The notes beneath the pieces were generated by a model. The model was not told where the DNA came from. It ran no database searches and saw nothing but the letters and a program-made list of their open reading frames with translations. From contig SKRM01000023.1 in NCBI GenBank assembly GCA_007118495.1, positions 1 to 53,543 on the forward strand: DNA of 53,543 bases, written 5' to 3'. The position numbers were made by a program, and so were the translations under genes. The DNA comes from Bacteroidales bacterium (lineage in GTDB: Bacteria; Bacteroidota; Bacteroidia; Bacteroidales; UBA7960). Below, in pieces: positions 8,609-16,096 of the stretch. Every line of letters begins with the position of its first letter. The first letter of the stretch is position 1.

Positions 8609-9883
8609 TTATATGACAGTAACCAAATAGTAGTTTTTCTTTCCGCGTTGTACCAGTATGTATTTACCGTTGATCAAGTGACCTGCATCCAGACTGTCTT
8701 CTTCTGCTACCTTTTGCTTGTTGATGCTGATACTACCCTCTTTGAGCATACGCCGGGCCTCACCCTTTGATTTGGCCACAGCGGTTTTCTCAGCCAGAAA
8801 CTCCACCATATCAATTTCAACATTGAAGTCACCGGCAGCTATCTCAAACTGGGGTACTCCTTCAAAAACTGAAAGAAATACATCTTCAGGCAAATTTTTC
8901 AAAGTTTCAGTCGTACCCTTTCCGAAGAGTATCTGTGAAGCTTCGATGGCCATATCCAATTCTTGCTGGCCATGCACCCTTAGGGTGATGTCTTCGGCCA
9001 ACGTCTTTTGCAGCAGTCTTTGATGGGGAGCTTTTTGATGCTCTTCAATAAGTGATTCAATCTCATCTCTTGAAAGCAAGGTAAATATTTTAATATACTT
9101 CTCGGTATCAGTATCAGAGCAATTTAACCAAAACTGGTAAAAATGATAGGGTGAAGTATAGCGTGGATCAAGCCAGACATTACCTCTTTCGGTTTTACCG
9201 AACTTGTTTCCGTCGGCCTTGGTGATCAGCGGGCAGGTAAGGGCAAAAGCCTCACCTCCGGTTTTGCGCCTGATGAGTTCGGTGCCGGTGGTAATATTGC
9301 CCCATTGGTCGCTGCCGCCCATCTGCAGCTTACAGTTTTTTACCTGATACAAATGCAGGTAGTCATACCCCTGCACAAGCTGGTAGGTAAACTCGGTAAA
9401 GGATATCCCCGTTTCAAGGCGTTTTTTTACCGAATCTTTAGCCATCATATAGTTAACACTCAGGTGCTTCCCCACCTCTCTGAGAAAACCCAGAAAAGTA
9501 AACCCTTTCATCCAGTCATAATTGTTAACGATCTCTGCCTTGTTATCACCCGACTCAAAATCGAGAAATTTTAGCAACTGCCTGCCTATAGCGTTTTCGT
9601 TGCGCCGCAATTCGTCTTCAGACAAAAGATTTCTTTCTTCATTCTTGCCACTTGGGTCACCAATCATACCGGTAGCTCCACCTATCAGGGCAATGGGTTT
9701 GTGGCCGGCACGCTGCAAATGCTTCAACATCATGATAGATACCAAATGACCTATATGCAATGAGTCGGCTGTGGGGTCAATGCCCACATAAGCCGTTGTC
9801 ATTTCTTTAATCAATTGTTCTTCCGTTCCGGGCATCATATCGTGGATCATGCCCCTCCATTTCAATTCTTCAACAAAATTCAT
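8609..9883 (-). CDS. tyrS: Tyrosyl-tRNA synthetase
   Basis: This 424-residue class I aminoacyl-tRNA synthetase charges tRNA-Tyr. The HIGH motif is at residues 43-46 (DSLHIGHLV), the KMSKS equivalent is KFGKT (227-231), and tyrosine-binding residues lie in [11 protein letters not shown]-terminal S4 RNA-binding domain covers about residues 355-420 ([17 protein letters not shown]). The length is as expected for the TyrRS with S4 domain. It is the first gene of a minus-strand unit and is followed at 12 nt by two amylase genes, an unusual pairing. A TATCTTTG promoter element lies about 100 nt upstream. Confidence 0.97.
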   Translation of the reverse strand: MNFVEELKWRGMIHDMMPGTEEQLIKEMTTAYVGIDPTADSLHIGHLVSIMMLKHLQRAGHKPIALIGGATGMIGDPSGKNEERNLLSEDELRRNENAIGRQLLKFLDFESGDNKAEIVNNYDWMKGFTFLGFLREVGKHLSVNYMMAKDSVKKRLETGISFTEFTYQLVQGYDYLHLYQVKNCKLQMGGSDQWGNITTGTELIRRKTGGEAFALTCPLITKADGNKFGKTERGNVWLDPRYTSPYHFYQFWLNCSDTDTEKYIKIFTLLSRDEIESLIEEHQKAPHQRLLQKTLAEDITLRVHGQQELDMAIEASQILFGKGTTETLKNLPEDVFLSVFEGVPQFEIAAGDFNVEIDMVEFLAEKTAVAKSKGEARRMLKEGSISINKQKVAEEDSLDAGHLINGKYILVQRGKKNYYLVTVI

Positions 9884-9987
9884 CAGTGTATCAACTATTT
9901 AAATTACATCTATTCTGTTTCTGACAGATCAGTTAACGACATCAATGTGTACAGAAAAAGCTGTCTGTTACCGGCCGCGCCAACAAA

Positions 9988-9995
9988 CAAAGATA
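9988..9995 (-). promoter_or_regulatory. Promoter -7 element for tyrS and the GH13 genes
   Basis: Read on the minus strand the sequence is TATCTTTG, an exact TAnnTTTG match, about 105 nt upstream of the tyrS start codon. No good -33 TTTG is visible at 19-21 nt. The long leader (about 9884-9981) has no obvious T-box or riboswitch. Confidence 0.55.
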
Positions 9996-10089
9996 AACAC
10001 TTTCTCTAAAATCTTTTTAAACAATGGATTCAGCCTCTTGTTATACAATTGTTAGCTATATTTATAAAAACATTCAACAAAAACAGACC

Positions 10090-10683
10090 ATGGACAAACC
10101 AGCACTTACCAGTCAGAGCATACACCCCATTATCAAAAAGCGCTGGAGCCCCCGTGCTTTCAGTAGTAAACCCATCACAAAAGACCAGTTGCTCAGAATC
10201 TTTGAAGCGGCCAGATGGTCACCCTCAAGCTTCAATGAACAACCCTGGCGTTTCATTGCCGGCGTAAAAGGACATGAAAGCTGGGATAAACTTTATGAGT
10301 GCATGGTTGAATTCAATCAGAAATGGGCGGGTAAAGCCCCCATACTGCTTTTGTCGGTGGGGAAAAAAACTTCAACAAATAATGGCAAACCCAATGGCGT
10401 ATATCAGTATGATGTGGGGCAGAGTATGGCCTATATCACCTTTCAGGTAATGGAAGAAGGCCTGAGGGCGCACCAGATGGGAGGATTCAGCAAAGACAAA
10501 GCCAGAGAACTCTTTTCAATACCCGATGATTACGAACCCATTGCCATGATGGCTGTCGGCTACCAGGATGAACCCGACACCCTCAGCCCCGACTTTGAAG
10601 ACATGGAGCGGGCACCCAGGCAACGAAAAGCATTGGATGAGCTGGTATTTGCCGGGCGTTTCGGTAAGGCTATGTTTACATGA
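10090..10683 (+). CDS. Nitroreductase-family FMN oxidoreductase
   Basis: This 197-residue protein of the nitroreductase fold probably uses FMN and NAD(P)H to reduce nitro compounds, quinones or similar acceptors. The N-terminal KKRWSPRAF and the following ARWSPSSFNEQPWRF are the FMN-binding signatures of the family. The central YDVGQSMAYITFQVMEEGLR helix builds the dimer interface. I place the start at the Met followed by DKPALTSQ; an in-frame ATG 66 nt upstream would add a low-complexity, non-homologous-looking leader. The gene stands alone on the plus strand between tyrS (divergent) and elbB. The physiological substrate is unknown. Confidence 0.85.
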   Translation: MDKPALTSQSIHPIIKKRWSPRAFSSKPITKDQLLRIFEAARWSPSSFNEQPWRFIAGVKGHESWDKLYECMVEFNQKWAGKAPILLLSVGKKTSTNNGKPNGVYQYDVGQSMAYITFQVMEEGLRAHQMGGFSKDKARELFSIPDDYEPIAMMAVGYQDEPDTLSPDFEDMERAPRQRKALDELVFAGRFGKAMFT

Positions 10684-10827
10684 TCAGGAAAATGACCGGG
10701 CAATGTACACCACAGCCTGTTACCCTGCGGCATGGTCATACACGGAACAGGTCACAATGCCTTACATTATGATTTTTGCAGCAGCTTCCTTAACTTTGAA
10801 AGTATAAAGTAAATCATCAAAAACCCT
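10684..10827. other. Intergenic gap before elbB
   Basis: This 144-nt gap contains a TAACTTTG promoter element at 10791-10798 and an imperfect inverted repeat with CCTGTT and AACAGG arms around 10718-10752. There is no T tract, so no clear terminator for the nitroreductase gene. Confidence 0.4.
10791..10798 (+). promoter_or_regulatory. Promoter -7 element for elbB
   Basis: TAACTTTG, an exact TAnnTTTG match, lies 29 nt before the elbB start codon. That distance is suitable for a short-leader transcript. Confidence 0.55.
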
Positions 10828-11478
10828 ATGAACATGAAGAAATTTGCAGTTATACTATCAGGTAGCGGTGTTTTCGACGGATCAGAAATCCATGAGGCAA
10901 CCCTATCAATGTACGCAATCAGAAAGCAGGGAGCCACCTACGATGTGTTTGCACCCGATATGGATCAGTACCACGTAGTGAACCATATTACCGGAGAGGT
11001 TATGGACGAGACCAGGAACGTACTTGTTGAGTCGGCCAGGATTGCCAGGGGCAACATCAAGCCGTTAAAAGAGTTTGATGCAAATGCATACGATGTGCTG
11101 TTGTTGCCGGGCGGATTTGGTGCGGCCAAAAACCTTTCAACTTTTGCCTTTGACGGGCCTGATTGCAAGGTACAACCTGAAGTTGAAAAAGCCATTAAAG
11201 ACATGCACAAGGCAGGCAAACCCATTGCTGCGCTTTGCATTGCACCAGCCATTTTAGCCAAGGTACTGGGCGATGTCAAACTGACCATCGGACAAGACAA
11301 AGAAACGGCAGATGCCATCACTTCATTGGGAGCAACCCATGAGACCACAGACCACGGACAGGTAATCATAGACGAAAAGAACAAGGTGTTCACCACCCCT
11401 TGCTATATGCTTGAGGCCGATATCGTCCAGATAGGAGATGGGGCAGAAAATATAGTCCGCGCCTTGTTAAAAGCCTGA
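10828..11478 (+). CDS. elbB: ElbB-type isoprenoid biosynthesis glyoxalase (DJ-1/PfpI superfamily)
   Basis: This 216-residue class I glutamine amidotransferase-like protein is related to E. coli ElbB, which has glyoxalase activity and was linked to early isoprenoid synthesis. Visible features are the N-terminal VILSGSGVFDGSEIHEA, the nucleophile elbow LCIAPAI with its Cys, the VLLLPGGFGAAKNLS loop and TDHGQVIIDEKNKVFTTPC. The length matches the ElbB family. The second Met, two codons in, is an equally possible start. Its stop codon abuts the stop codon of the convergent permease gene with no base between them. The cellular role in Bacteroidota is not established. Confidence 0.9.
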   Translation: MNMKKFAVILSGSGVFDGSEIHEATLSMYAIRKQGATYDVFAPDMDQYHVVNHITGEVMDETRNVLVESARIARGNIKPLKEFDANAYDVLLLPGGFGAAKNLSTFAFDGPDCKVQPEVEKAIKDMHKAGKPIAALCIAPAILAKVLGDVKLTIGQDKETADAITSLGATHETTDHGQVIIDEKNKVFTTPCYMLEADIVQIGDGAENIVRALLKA

Positions 11479-12840
11479 CTATTCGTAGCGCAGTGAGGTA
11501 ACAGGGTCTTTTTGTGCAGCTTTTTTGGCCGGCATATAACCAAAGGTTATTCCAACGGTGGCAGCCACTCCAAAAGAGATAATCACTGAACTCAGCGACA
11601 CAATGGTGAGGATGTCAGTAAACTGCATAATACCTCGTGACAGTCCTATCCCAAGAAAGATTCCGACAATACCACCGGCTACACTGATGAACGTTGATTC
11701 AGAAAGGAACTGGAATACAACATCAGATTTTTTGGCTCCAACCGCCAGGCGGACGCCAATTTCGCGGGTACGCTCCATCACCGAGGCCATCATGATGTTC
11801 ATGATGCCAATACCGCCAACCAGCAGTGAGATGCCTGCAATGGCTCCCAATACGATATTGAATATATCTTTGGTACGCTGCTCCTGCTCCAGAAGCAACT
11901 CAGGGATGATCACTTCAAAATCTTCGACATTGTTGTGGCGCCTGAACAACATACGGCGAATAAGATCAGCCGTGGGTGTGAGCTGATCAGAATCTTCAAC
12001 CTGTACCACTACGCGGTCGAGCTGGTGGTAATTTTCATACCGCATCTCTTCGGCACCATTGGCACTGGCGGTAACGATCACCATGCCGCCTCCCCTGCCG
12101 CGGCCTCCGGTTCGTGTAGCCTGAATATCTGCAATCTGAATTGCCGACCTGTCTTGAAACCTCAGCAACATAGTTTGTACCGGGGTGTATATCACATTAT
12201 TAAATTCACTCACCCCCAGGTTTTTTGAGGCATCTTCGGTAACCATGCGGTCTTCAACCACACCAATCACCGTGAGCCAGTTTGCTCCTGCCTTGATTTG
12301 CTTGCCAACGGGGTCAGTGTTTCCAAAGAAAATGGCGCGGATGTTGTTGCCGATAATGGCCACGGGAGCACCCTCTTTAATTTGGTCCTGTGTAAACATA
12401 TTGCCCCTTGATAAACCCAGAGAAAAAACATCAAAATACTCTGGTGTAATCCCGGCCACCCTGACAGGTCGGCGAATGCCATTGGCCATGGCATAGGCAC
12501 TGATCTCCACTTCAGGGCTCATGCGCTGAACCGTGGGAACGATGTTAAAAATACTTTCAACATCCTGCAAAGTCAGGCCAGGAGAAAAACGGCCGCGCAT
12601 ACTCTCATCACGGCTGTCGTCATCGGCATACAAGGGGCGGATGATGATGTTGTTCACCCCAACCATTTTCATTTGTTCGAGGATCTCCTGACGGGCACCA
12701 TTTCCTATGGCCAGCATGGCAATGACAGCGGCCACCCCGAATATGATCCCAAGAGCAGTAAGTATAGATCGCATCCTGTTGGCTATTACAGCCTCAAGGG
12801 CAATATTCAGGTTGTAGAAATATTTATCAAATGATTGCAT
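11479..12840 (-). CDS. ABC transporter permease, MacB/FtsX type
   Basis: This 453-residue inner-membrane protein has one N-terminal transmembrane helix (about residues 20-45), a large MacB-type periplasmic core domain and three C-terminal helices (about 325-450). The pattern is characteristic of type VII ABC permeases that drive export mechanically (macrolides, lipopeptides, lipoproteins). The FtsX signature GIMNIMMASVMERTREIGVRLAVGA is clear, though given here only as a reference. There is no fused ATPase domain, unlike E. coli MacB, and no separate ATP-binding gene in the window. It lies 13 nt downstream of the adaptor gene and is co-transcribed with it. A glycine/arginine-rich loop (TRTGGRGRGGGMV) interrupts the periplasmic domain. 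Confidence 0.9.
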   Translation of the reverse strand: MQSFDKYFYNLNIALEAVIANRMRSILTALGIIFGVAAVIAMLAIGNGARQEILEQMKMVGVNNIIIRPLYADDDSRDESMRGRFSPGLTLQDVESIFNIVPTVQRMSPEVEISAYAMANGIRRPVRVAGITPEYFDVFSLGLSRGNMFTQDQIKEGAPVAIIGNNIRAIFFGNTDPVGKQIKAGANWLTVIGVVEDRMVTEDASKNLGVSEFNNVIYTPVQTMLLRFQDRSAIQIADIQATRTGGRGRGGGMVIVTASANGAEEMRYENYHQLDRVVVQVEDSDQLTPTADLIRRMLFRRHNNVEDFEVIIPELLLEQEQRTKDIFNIVLGAIAGISLLVGGIGIMNIMMASVMERTREIGVRLAVGAKKSDVVFQFLSESTFISVAGGIVGIFLGIGLSRGIMQFTDILTIVSLSSVIISFGVAATVGITFGYMPAKKAAQKDPVTSLRYE

Positions 12841-12853
12841 GAATACGCATCGT

Positions 12854-14095
12854 TTACAGTGTTACCAGGCGAATCTCTTCGGGATTCTGCGGAACAGTCA
12901 GGTAAATCCTGTCACCCTCTTCGAGTCCTTCTCTGATTATAATCTGGTTGTCATTCCGAATACCGGTTCTAACCTGCTGACGTACGGGGCGATTGTTAAC
13001 AACCCTGAATACGTAGGTAATTGTGTCATTTACATGAATCCCTTCAATGGGGATGAAAAGCACATCTCTTTCAACATGGGTTACAATGGTATTCTTGGTG
13101 GTCATGGCCGGACGCATGATTGTATCCGACTCATTGAGCTGGATTTTTACTTCAAAAACCCTGGCATCCTGGTTGGGCCTTTGCTCACCGATATTGGCCA
13201 CCTCAGTAACATATCCGGTAAACTTTCTGTCGGGGAATGCATCAACGATTACTTCGGCAGGCTGGTTTACCTTGATCTTGCTGATATCAATTTCATTCAC
13301 ATAGGTACGAGACATCATCACCGAGAAATCGGGCAGGGTCGCTACCGTGTTGTCCCAGGCGTTGATCTGCGACCCCACGCCAAACCGGCTTCCATCCCAG
13401 TTTCGACGGTAAATCACCATGCCGTCACGGGGTGCAAATATTTCAAACTCTTCCATTACCGCAACCATCTCCTGATAACGTCTTCTTACCTGGTTTAGCT
13501 GGGCTGATACTTCTGTCATCCTGGCTTCTGCCTGCTGGCGGCGCAGCTCGTAGTTATGCACAGCCTGATCATAAGCACGTCCAGCCTTTTCAAGGTTGAT
13601 CTCTGCCTGCCTGATGGCAGCAGGTGGTTCATACTGTGATTGTTCAAGGGTTATTTTTGCCTCCTCATAGTTAAACTGCAAATTTATCAGTTCATTTCTT
13701 GCATTACGCAGATCCATGGTTGTATCAAGTTGGGTCTGCGTAAATGAGGTTTCAAGTCTTTCAAGTTCTGTTTCGCGGTCAAGTATTCTGTTACTGATAT
13801 CTGTCCTGTCAAGTGTGGCCACCCAGTCACCAGTCTTCACCACTGTGCCCTCGGGCACAAGTTCTGCAATCTGGGCATTGTGCACACCAACCTGACGCAG
13901 ACGTGATGGGCCCTGGATATTCTCTGAGTATTTGGCTTCAAGCTCACCACTGGTATATACACTTACCTCAAAATCTCCATGTTTAACATCAGCACAGATC
14001 AACTCCATGGTTACAGTTTCGCCCCGAAGCATGAAATATAAACCTGCTATAATAATGATACCGATTGAAATCAGTATAAATTTTTTGTTCTTCAT
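12854..14095 (-). CDS. HlyD/MacA-family periplasmic adaptor protein
   Basis: This 413-residue membrane-fusion protein is probably the adaptor for the permease encoded 13 nt downstream. An N-terminal signal anchor (KFILISIGIIIIAGLYF) is followed by a split lipoyl domain (PEGTVVKTGDWVATLD and APRDGMVIYRRN). Between them lies a long coiled-coil hairpin (about residues 85-225). Beta-barrel and membrane-proximal domains close the protein. I start it at the Met before KNKKFILIS; an upstream in-frame Met would add 28 residues that do not resemble a signal. A TATCTTTA promoter element lies about 50 nt upstream. The substrate is unknown. Confidence 0.9.
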   Translation of the reverse strand: MKNKKFILISIGIIIIAGLYFMLRGETVTMELICADVKHGDFEVSVYTSGELEAKYSENIQGPSRLRQVGVHNAQIAELVPEGTVVKTGDWVATLDRTDISNRILDRETELERLETSFTQTQLDTTMDLRNARNELINLQFNYEEAKITLEQSQYEPPAAIRQAEINLEKAGRAYDQAVHNYELRRQQAEARMTEVSAQLNQVRRRYQEMVAVMEEFEIFAPRDGMVIYRRNWDGSRFGVGSQINAWDNTVATLPDFSVMMSRTYVNEIDISKIKVNQPAEVIVDAFPDRKFTGYVTEVANIGEQRPNQDARVFEVKIQLNESDTIMRPAMTTKNTIVTHVERDVLFIPIEGIHVNDTITYVFRVVNNRPVRQQVRTGIRNDNQIIIREGLEEGDRIYLTVPQNPEEIRLVTL

Positions 14096-14146
14096 AATAA
14101 TATTAAGCTTACAATGATTTAGAAGACGGGCTATAAATACAGTGTA

Positions 14147-14154
14147 TAAAGATA
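14147..14154 (-). promoter_or_regulatory. Probable promoter for the adaptor-permease operon
   Basis: On the minus strand TATCTTTA differs from TAnnTTTG only in the last base. A TTTG (complement of 14177-14180) lies 22 nt upstream, close to the -33 spacing seen in Bacteroidota. It is 52 nt before the adaptor start codon. Confidence 0.45.
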
Positions 14155-14268
14155 CAGCAACAAGGCTTTCAGCCGGCAAATCAAGTCTTAAAAAAACTTA
14201 AAGAAGCAGAGGTTAATCGCCATACGACCAAATATTTAAGTTACAGCAAAAAACATGCCTGATCAATA

Positions 14269-15027
14269 TTAAATAGATACCCATGCCGGGCAATGATCAG
14301 CATGCTTTATTTCTGGCATGATTCCGGCATTTTTCATTTCAGGAGCAAGTTCACTGCTCACCATATTGTAATCAATTCGCCAGCCCAGGTTTTTTTGCCG
14401 GGCATTTGCGCGGAAGCTCCACCAGGTATATTGGCCGGGCGATTGGTTAAATTGCCTGAATGAATCAACAAATCCGGCCTCAATGAAACGACTGACCCAT
14501 TCGCGCTCTTCAGGTAAAAAACCTGATGAAGTGGCATGTCGCACCGGATCATGTATGTCGATGGGTTTGTGACAAATATTGAAATCACCTGCAATGATCA
14601 GGCGTGGTCGCACCTTTTTAAGTGCCACAGCCCATGCCAGAAAATCTTCAAGCCAACGCATCTTGAACCAGTGCCTGTCTTCGCCCGAACTGCCATTGGG
14701 GTGGTAAACACTCACAACAGTTACATCACCAAAGTCGGCCCGTATCACACGCCCTTCACGGTCGTAAACCTCCATGCCCATCCCATACTCAACATAATCA
14801 GGTTTCTGCCGGCTTACGATGCCAACACCGCTGTAACCCCTGCGTTCAGCCGAAAACCAGTAGGTGTTGTACCCTGCTGCTTCAAAAAGGGGTGAGGGGA
14901 TCTGGTCTGGTTGGGCCTTGGTCTCCTGAACACATAACACATCAGGAGCTTCCTCTTCTGTCCACTCAACAAGACCCTTGGATACAGCCGACCTGATACC
15001 ATTTACATTATACGATATGACATACAT
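14269..15027 (-). CDS. xth: Exodeoxyribonuclease III
   Basis: This 252-residue AP endonuclease/3'-5' exonuclease of the ExoIII family cleaves DNA at abasic sites in base excision repair. All key motifs are present: NVNGIRS with the metal-site Asn, VQETKAQ with the Glu metal ligand, VYHPNGS with the active-site Tyr, IIAGDFNICH with the Asp/Asn pair, and HADHCP at the C-terminus with the catalytic Asp-His. The length is typical. The gene starts 2 nt after the stop of the thioesterase gene, so the two are probably co-transcribed. Confidence 0.95.
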   Translation of the reverse strand: MYVISYNVNGIRSAVSKGLVEWTEEEAPDVLCVQETKAQPDQIPSPLFEAAGYNTYWFSAERRGYSGVGIVSRQKPDYVEYGMGMEVYDREGRVIRADFGDVTVVSVYHPNGSSGEDRHWFKMRWLEDFLAWAVALKKVRPRLIIAGDFNICHKPIDIHDPVRHATSSGFLPEEREWVSRFIEAGFVDSFRQFNQSPGQYTWWSFRANARQKNLGWRIDYNMVSSELAPEMKNAGIMPEIKHADHCPAWVSI

Positions 15028-15029
15028 AA

Positions 15030-15407
15030 TTAAGTGATTTGCTCCATAAAACGTGCCTCGTTGACAATGTACCGGGTATGGGTTCCGAAACCTATTCTGT
15101 CTTGATCATCAAAAGCCTCAAGGGTAAACTTGAGTTTCCTACCGTCAACTTCGGTCAATACTGCACGGGCTTCAACATTTTGTCCAACGGCAGTGGCCTT
15201 AATATGTTTTACAGCTATTTCTGTTCCCACGGTGGTATCACCCTCATTCAGAAAGGCCTGAACACTTTGCCGGGCAGCATTCTCCATCAGAGCCACCATG
15301 GCCGGTGTGGCAAAAACATTTACAGAACCTGAGCCATGCGCCAGGGCTGTATCTTTCTCCTCAACCTTAATAGTCAGTTTTCTGGTTGTATTTAACGGTA
15401 TGTCCAT
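15030..15407 (-). CDS. Hotdog-fold thioesterase, FlK-like
   Basis: This 125-residue protein belongs to the acyl-CoA thioesterase branch that includes fluoroacetyl-CoA thioesterase FlK. Counterparts of the FlK catalytic triad are visible: Thr in VFATPAM, Glu in ALMENAA and His in VKHIKATAVG. In most bacteria such proteins act on unidentified short or aromatic acyl-CoAs, so a role in fluoroacetate resistance should not be assumed. It lies 2 nt before xth. Confidence 0.85.
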   Translation of the reverse strand: MDIPLNTTRKLTIKVEEKDTALAHGSGSVNVFATPAMVALMENAARQSVQAFLNEGDTTVGTEIAVKHIKATAVGQNVEARAVLTEVDGRKLKFTLEAFDDQDRIGFGTHTRYIVNEARFMEQIT

Positions 15408-15432
15408 AGCAAAGTCAGTTTGGCTGTAAAAG

Positions 15433-15466
15433 TAAAAAAAACCCGCCTATCGTCAAGACAAGCGGG
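15433..15466 (-). terminator. Intrinsic terminator, minus strand
   Basis: On the minus strand the stem CCCGC/GCGGG (plus positions 15442-15446 and 15462-15466) encloses an inner GTC-TT-GAC hairpin and is followed by eight T (complement of A15433-15440). It is the second of two consecutive terminators behind the Cys-rich gene, and insulates the thioesterase/xth pair from it. Confidence 0.8.
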
Positions 15467-15485
15467 ATTTGGTCAATGGAAAACA

Positions 15486-15516
15486 ACAAAAAATCCCCGC
15501 AATGAAATCACGGGGC
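15486..15516 (-). terminator. Intrinsic terminator for the Cys-rich gene
   Basis: The stem CCCCG (15495-15499) / CGGGG (15511-15515) is followed on the minus strand by ATTTTTTG. It begins 10 nt after the stop codon of the small Cys-rich gene. Together with 15433-15466 it forms a tandem terminator. Confidence 0.75.
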
Positions 15517-15525
15517 AAACTGTCT

Positions 15526-15813
15526 TTAGCTCTGGCAATTACCGCAGCATTCTTCATGTGCAGCCAGTGCAGACTCTTTTTCACTGTCACAGCAAGCTTC
15601 TTCAGCTGCGTGTGTATGTGTATGGCCATGATCTGAATCACAACAGGCTTCTTCAGCCGCAGTCATAACTGTTTTAACAGTCTCTTCGGCACTGCAACAA
15701 GCCTCAATATTAGCCTTTTCAGCTGTTTTATCAGCAGAACCTGCTGTCAGGATAAGGGTTGTAGCCGCTAAAATAAATATGCCGGCGATGATGTATACGA
15801 TGATGTTTTTCAT
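15526..15813 (-). CDS. Small membrane-anchored Cys-Cys/His-rich protein
   Basis: This 95-residue protein matches no family I recognise. Residues 5-24 form a hydrophobic signal or anchor (VYIIAGIFILAATTLIL). The exported remainder carries four Cys-Cys pairs at 39-40, 57-58, 74-75 and 89-90, plus Cys93. Three of the pairs are in EACC and the last in EECC, spaced 18, 17 and 15 residues apart. Between pairs two and three is a His cluster (DHGHTHTH, four His). The rest is Ala/Glu-rich and probably helical, so the pairs may line up at regular intervals. Periplasmic metal binding or redox buffering (Cu, Zn, Hg, As) is an inference. It has its own promoter element (15885-15892) and two terminators, which supports a real, separately expressed gene. 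Confidence 0.8.
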   Translation of the reverse strand: MKNIIVYIIAGIFILAATTLILTAGSADKTAEKANIEACCSAEETVKTVMTAAEEACCDSDHGHTHTHAAEEACCDSEKESALAAHEECCGNCQS

Positions 15814-15822
15814 TTTGTGCGA

Positions 15823-15845
15823 GTTAGGCGGCTTTGCCGCGGTTG
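15823..15845 (+). repeat. Single GTTAG-hairpin unit in the leader of the Cys-rich gene
   Basis: GTTAG (15823-15827) is followed by GCGGC-TTT-GCCGC (15828-15840), a perfect 5-bp hairpin, and then GGTTG. It lies 10 nt upstream of the start codon of the Cys-rich gene, in its transcribed leader, and so could affect translation. Confidence 0.7.
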
Positions 15846-15884
15846 AAAGTTAATGAGTTATTGGTTTGTTATGTTTATTTAGAC

Positions 15885-15892
15885 CAAAGATA
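15885..15892 (-). promoter_or_regulatory. Promoter -7 element for the Cys-rich gene
   Basis: The minus strand reads TATCTTTG, an exact TAnnTTTG match, 72 nt before the start codon. A TTTTG (complement of 15908-15912) lies 15 nt further upstream, shorter than the usual -33 spacing. No metal-sensor operator is recognised. Confidence 0.55.
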
Positions 15893-15930
15893 AATAATAT
15901 TTTAATACAAAATGGTTTTTTATAAAAAAG

Positions 15931-16096
15931 TTGGCACGTCGCTGCGTTACGTATAGTCAGGCCCGGCCTTTCAGGCCTCGCGGTTAGCCGCAGCAAAGCG
16001 ACAGCGGTTGGTGGTGCTGCGCACCGCTGTTGTAAGCTTAGACATCGCTGCGCGATGCGGTTTTGGGTGCTGCGCACAGTGGGTATCGTGCAATTT
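15931..16096 (+). repeat. Hairpin cluster between the AsmA-like and Cys-rich genes
   Basis: This is a run of short perfect palindromes with 2-3 nt loops, including GGTGC-TGC-GCACC and CATCGC-TGC-GCGATG and a GGCCT/AGGCC pair. They are partly punctuated by GTTGG, GTTAC, GTTAG and GTTGT. An open minus-strand frame here (15850-16077) is a by-product of the repeats. The cluster starts directly behind the stop of the AsmA-like gene. Confidence 0.7.

Noticed and set aside
9884-10020. T-box or riboswitch in the tyrS leader
   Set aside because: No T-box sequence or terminator/antiterminator pair is visible in the leader.
15850-16077. 75-codon minus-strand frame
   Set aside because: It lies within the hairpin cluster, and its sequence is explained by the palindromes.
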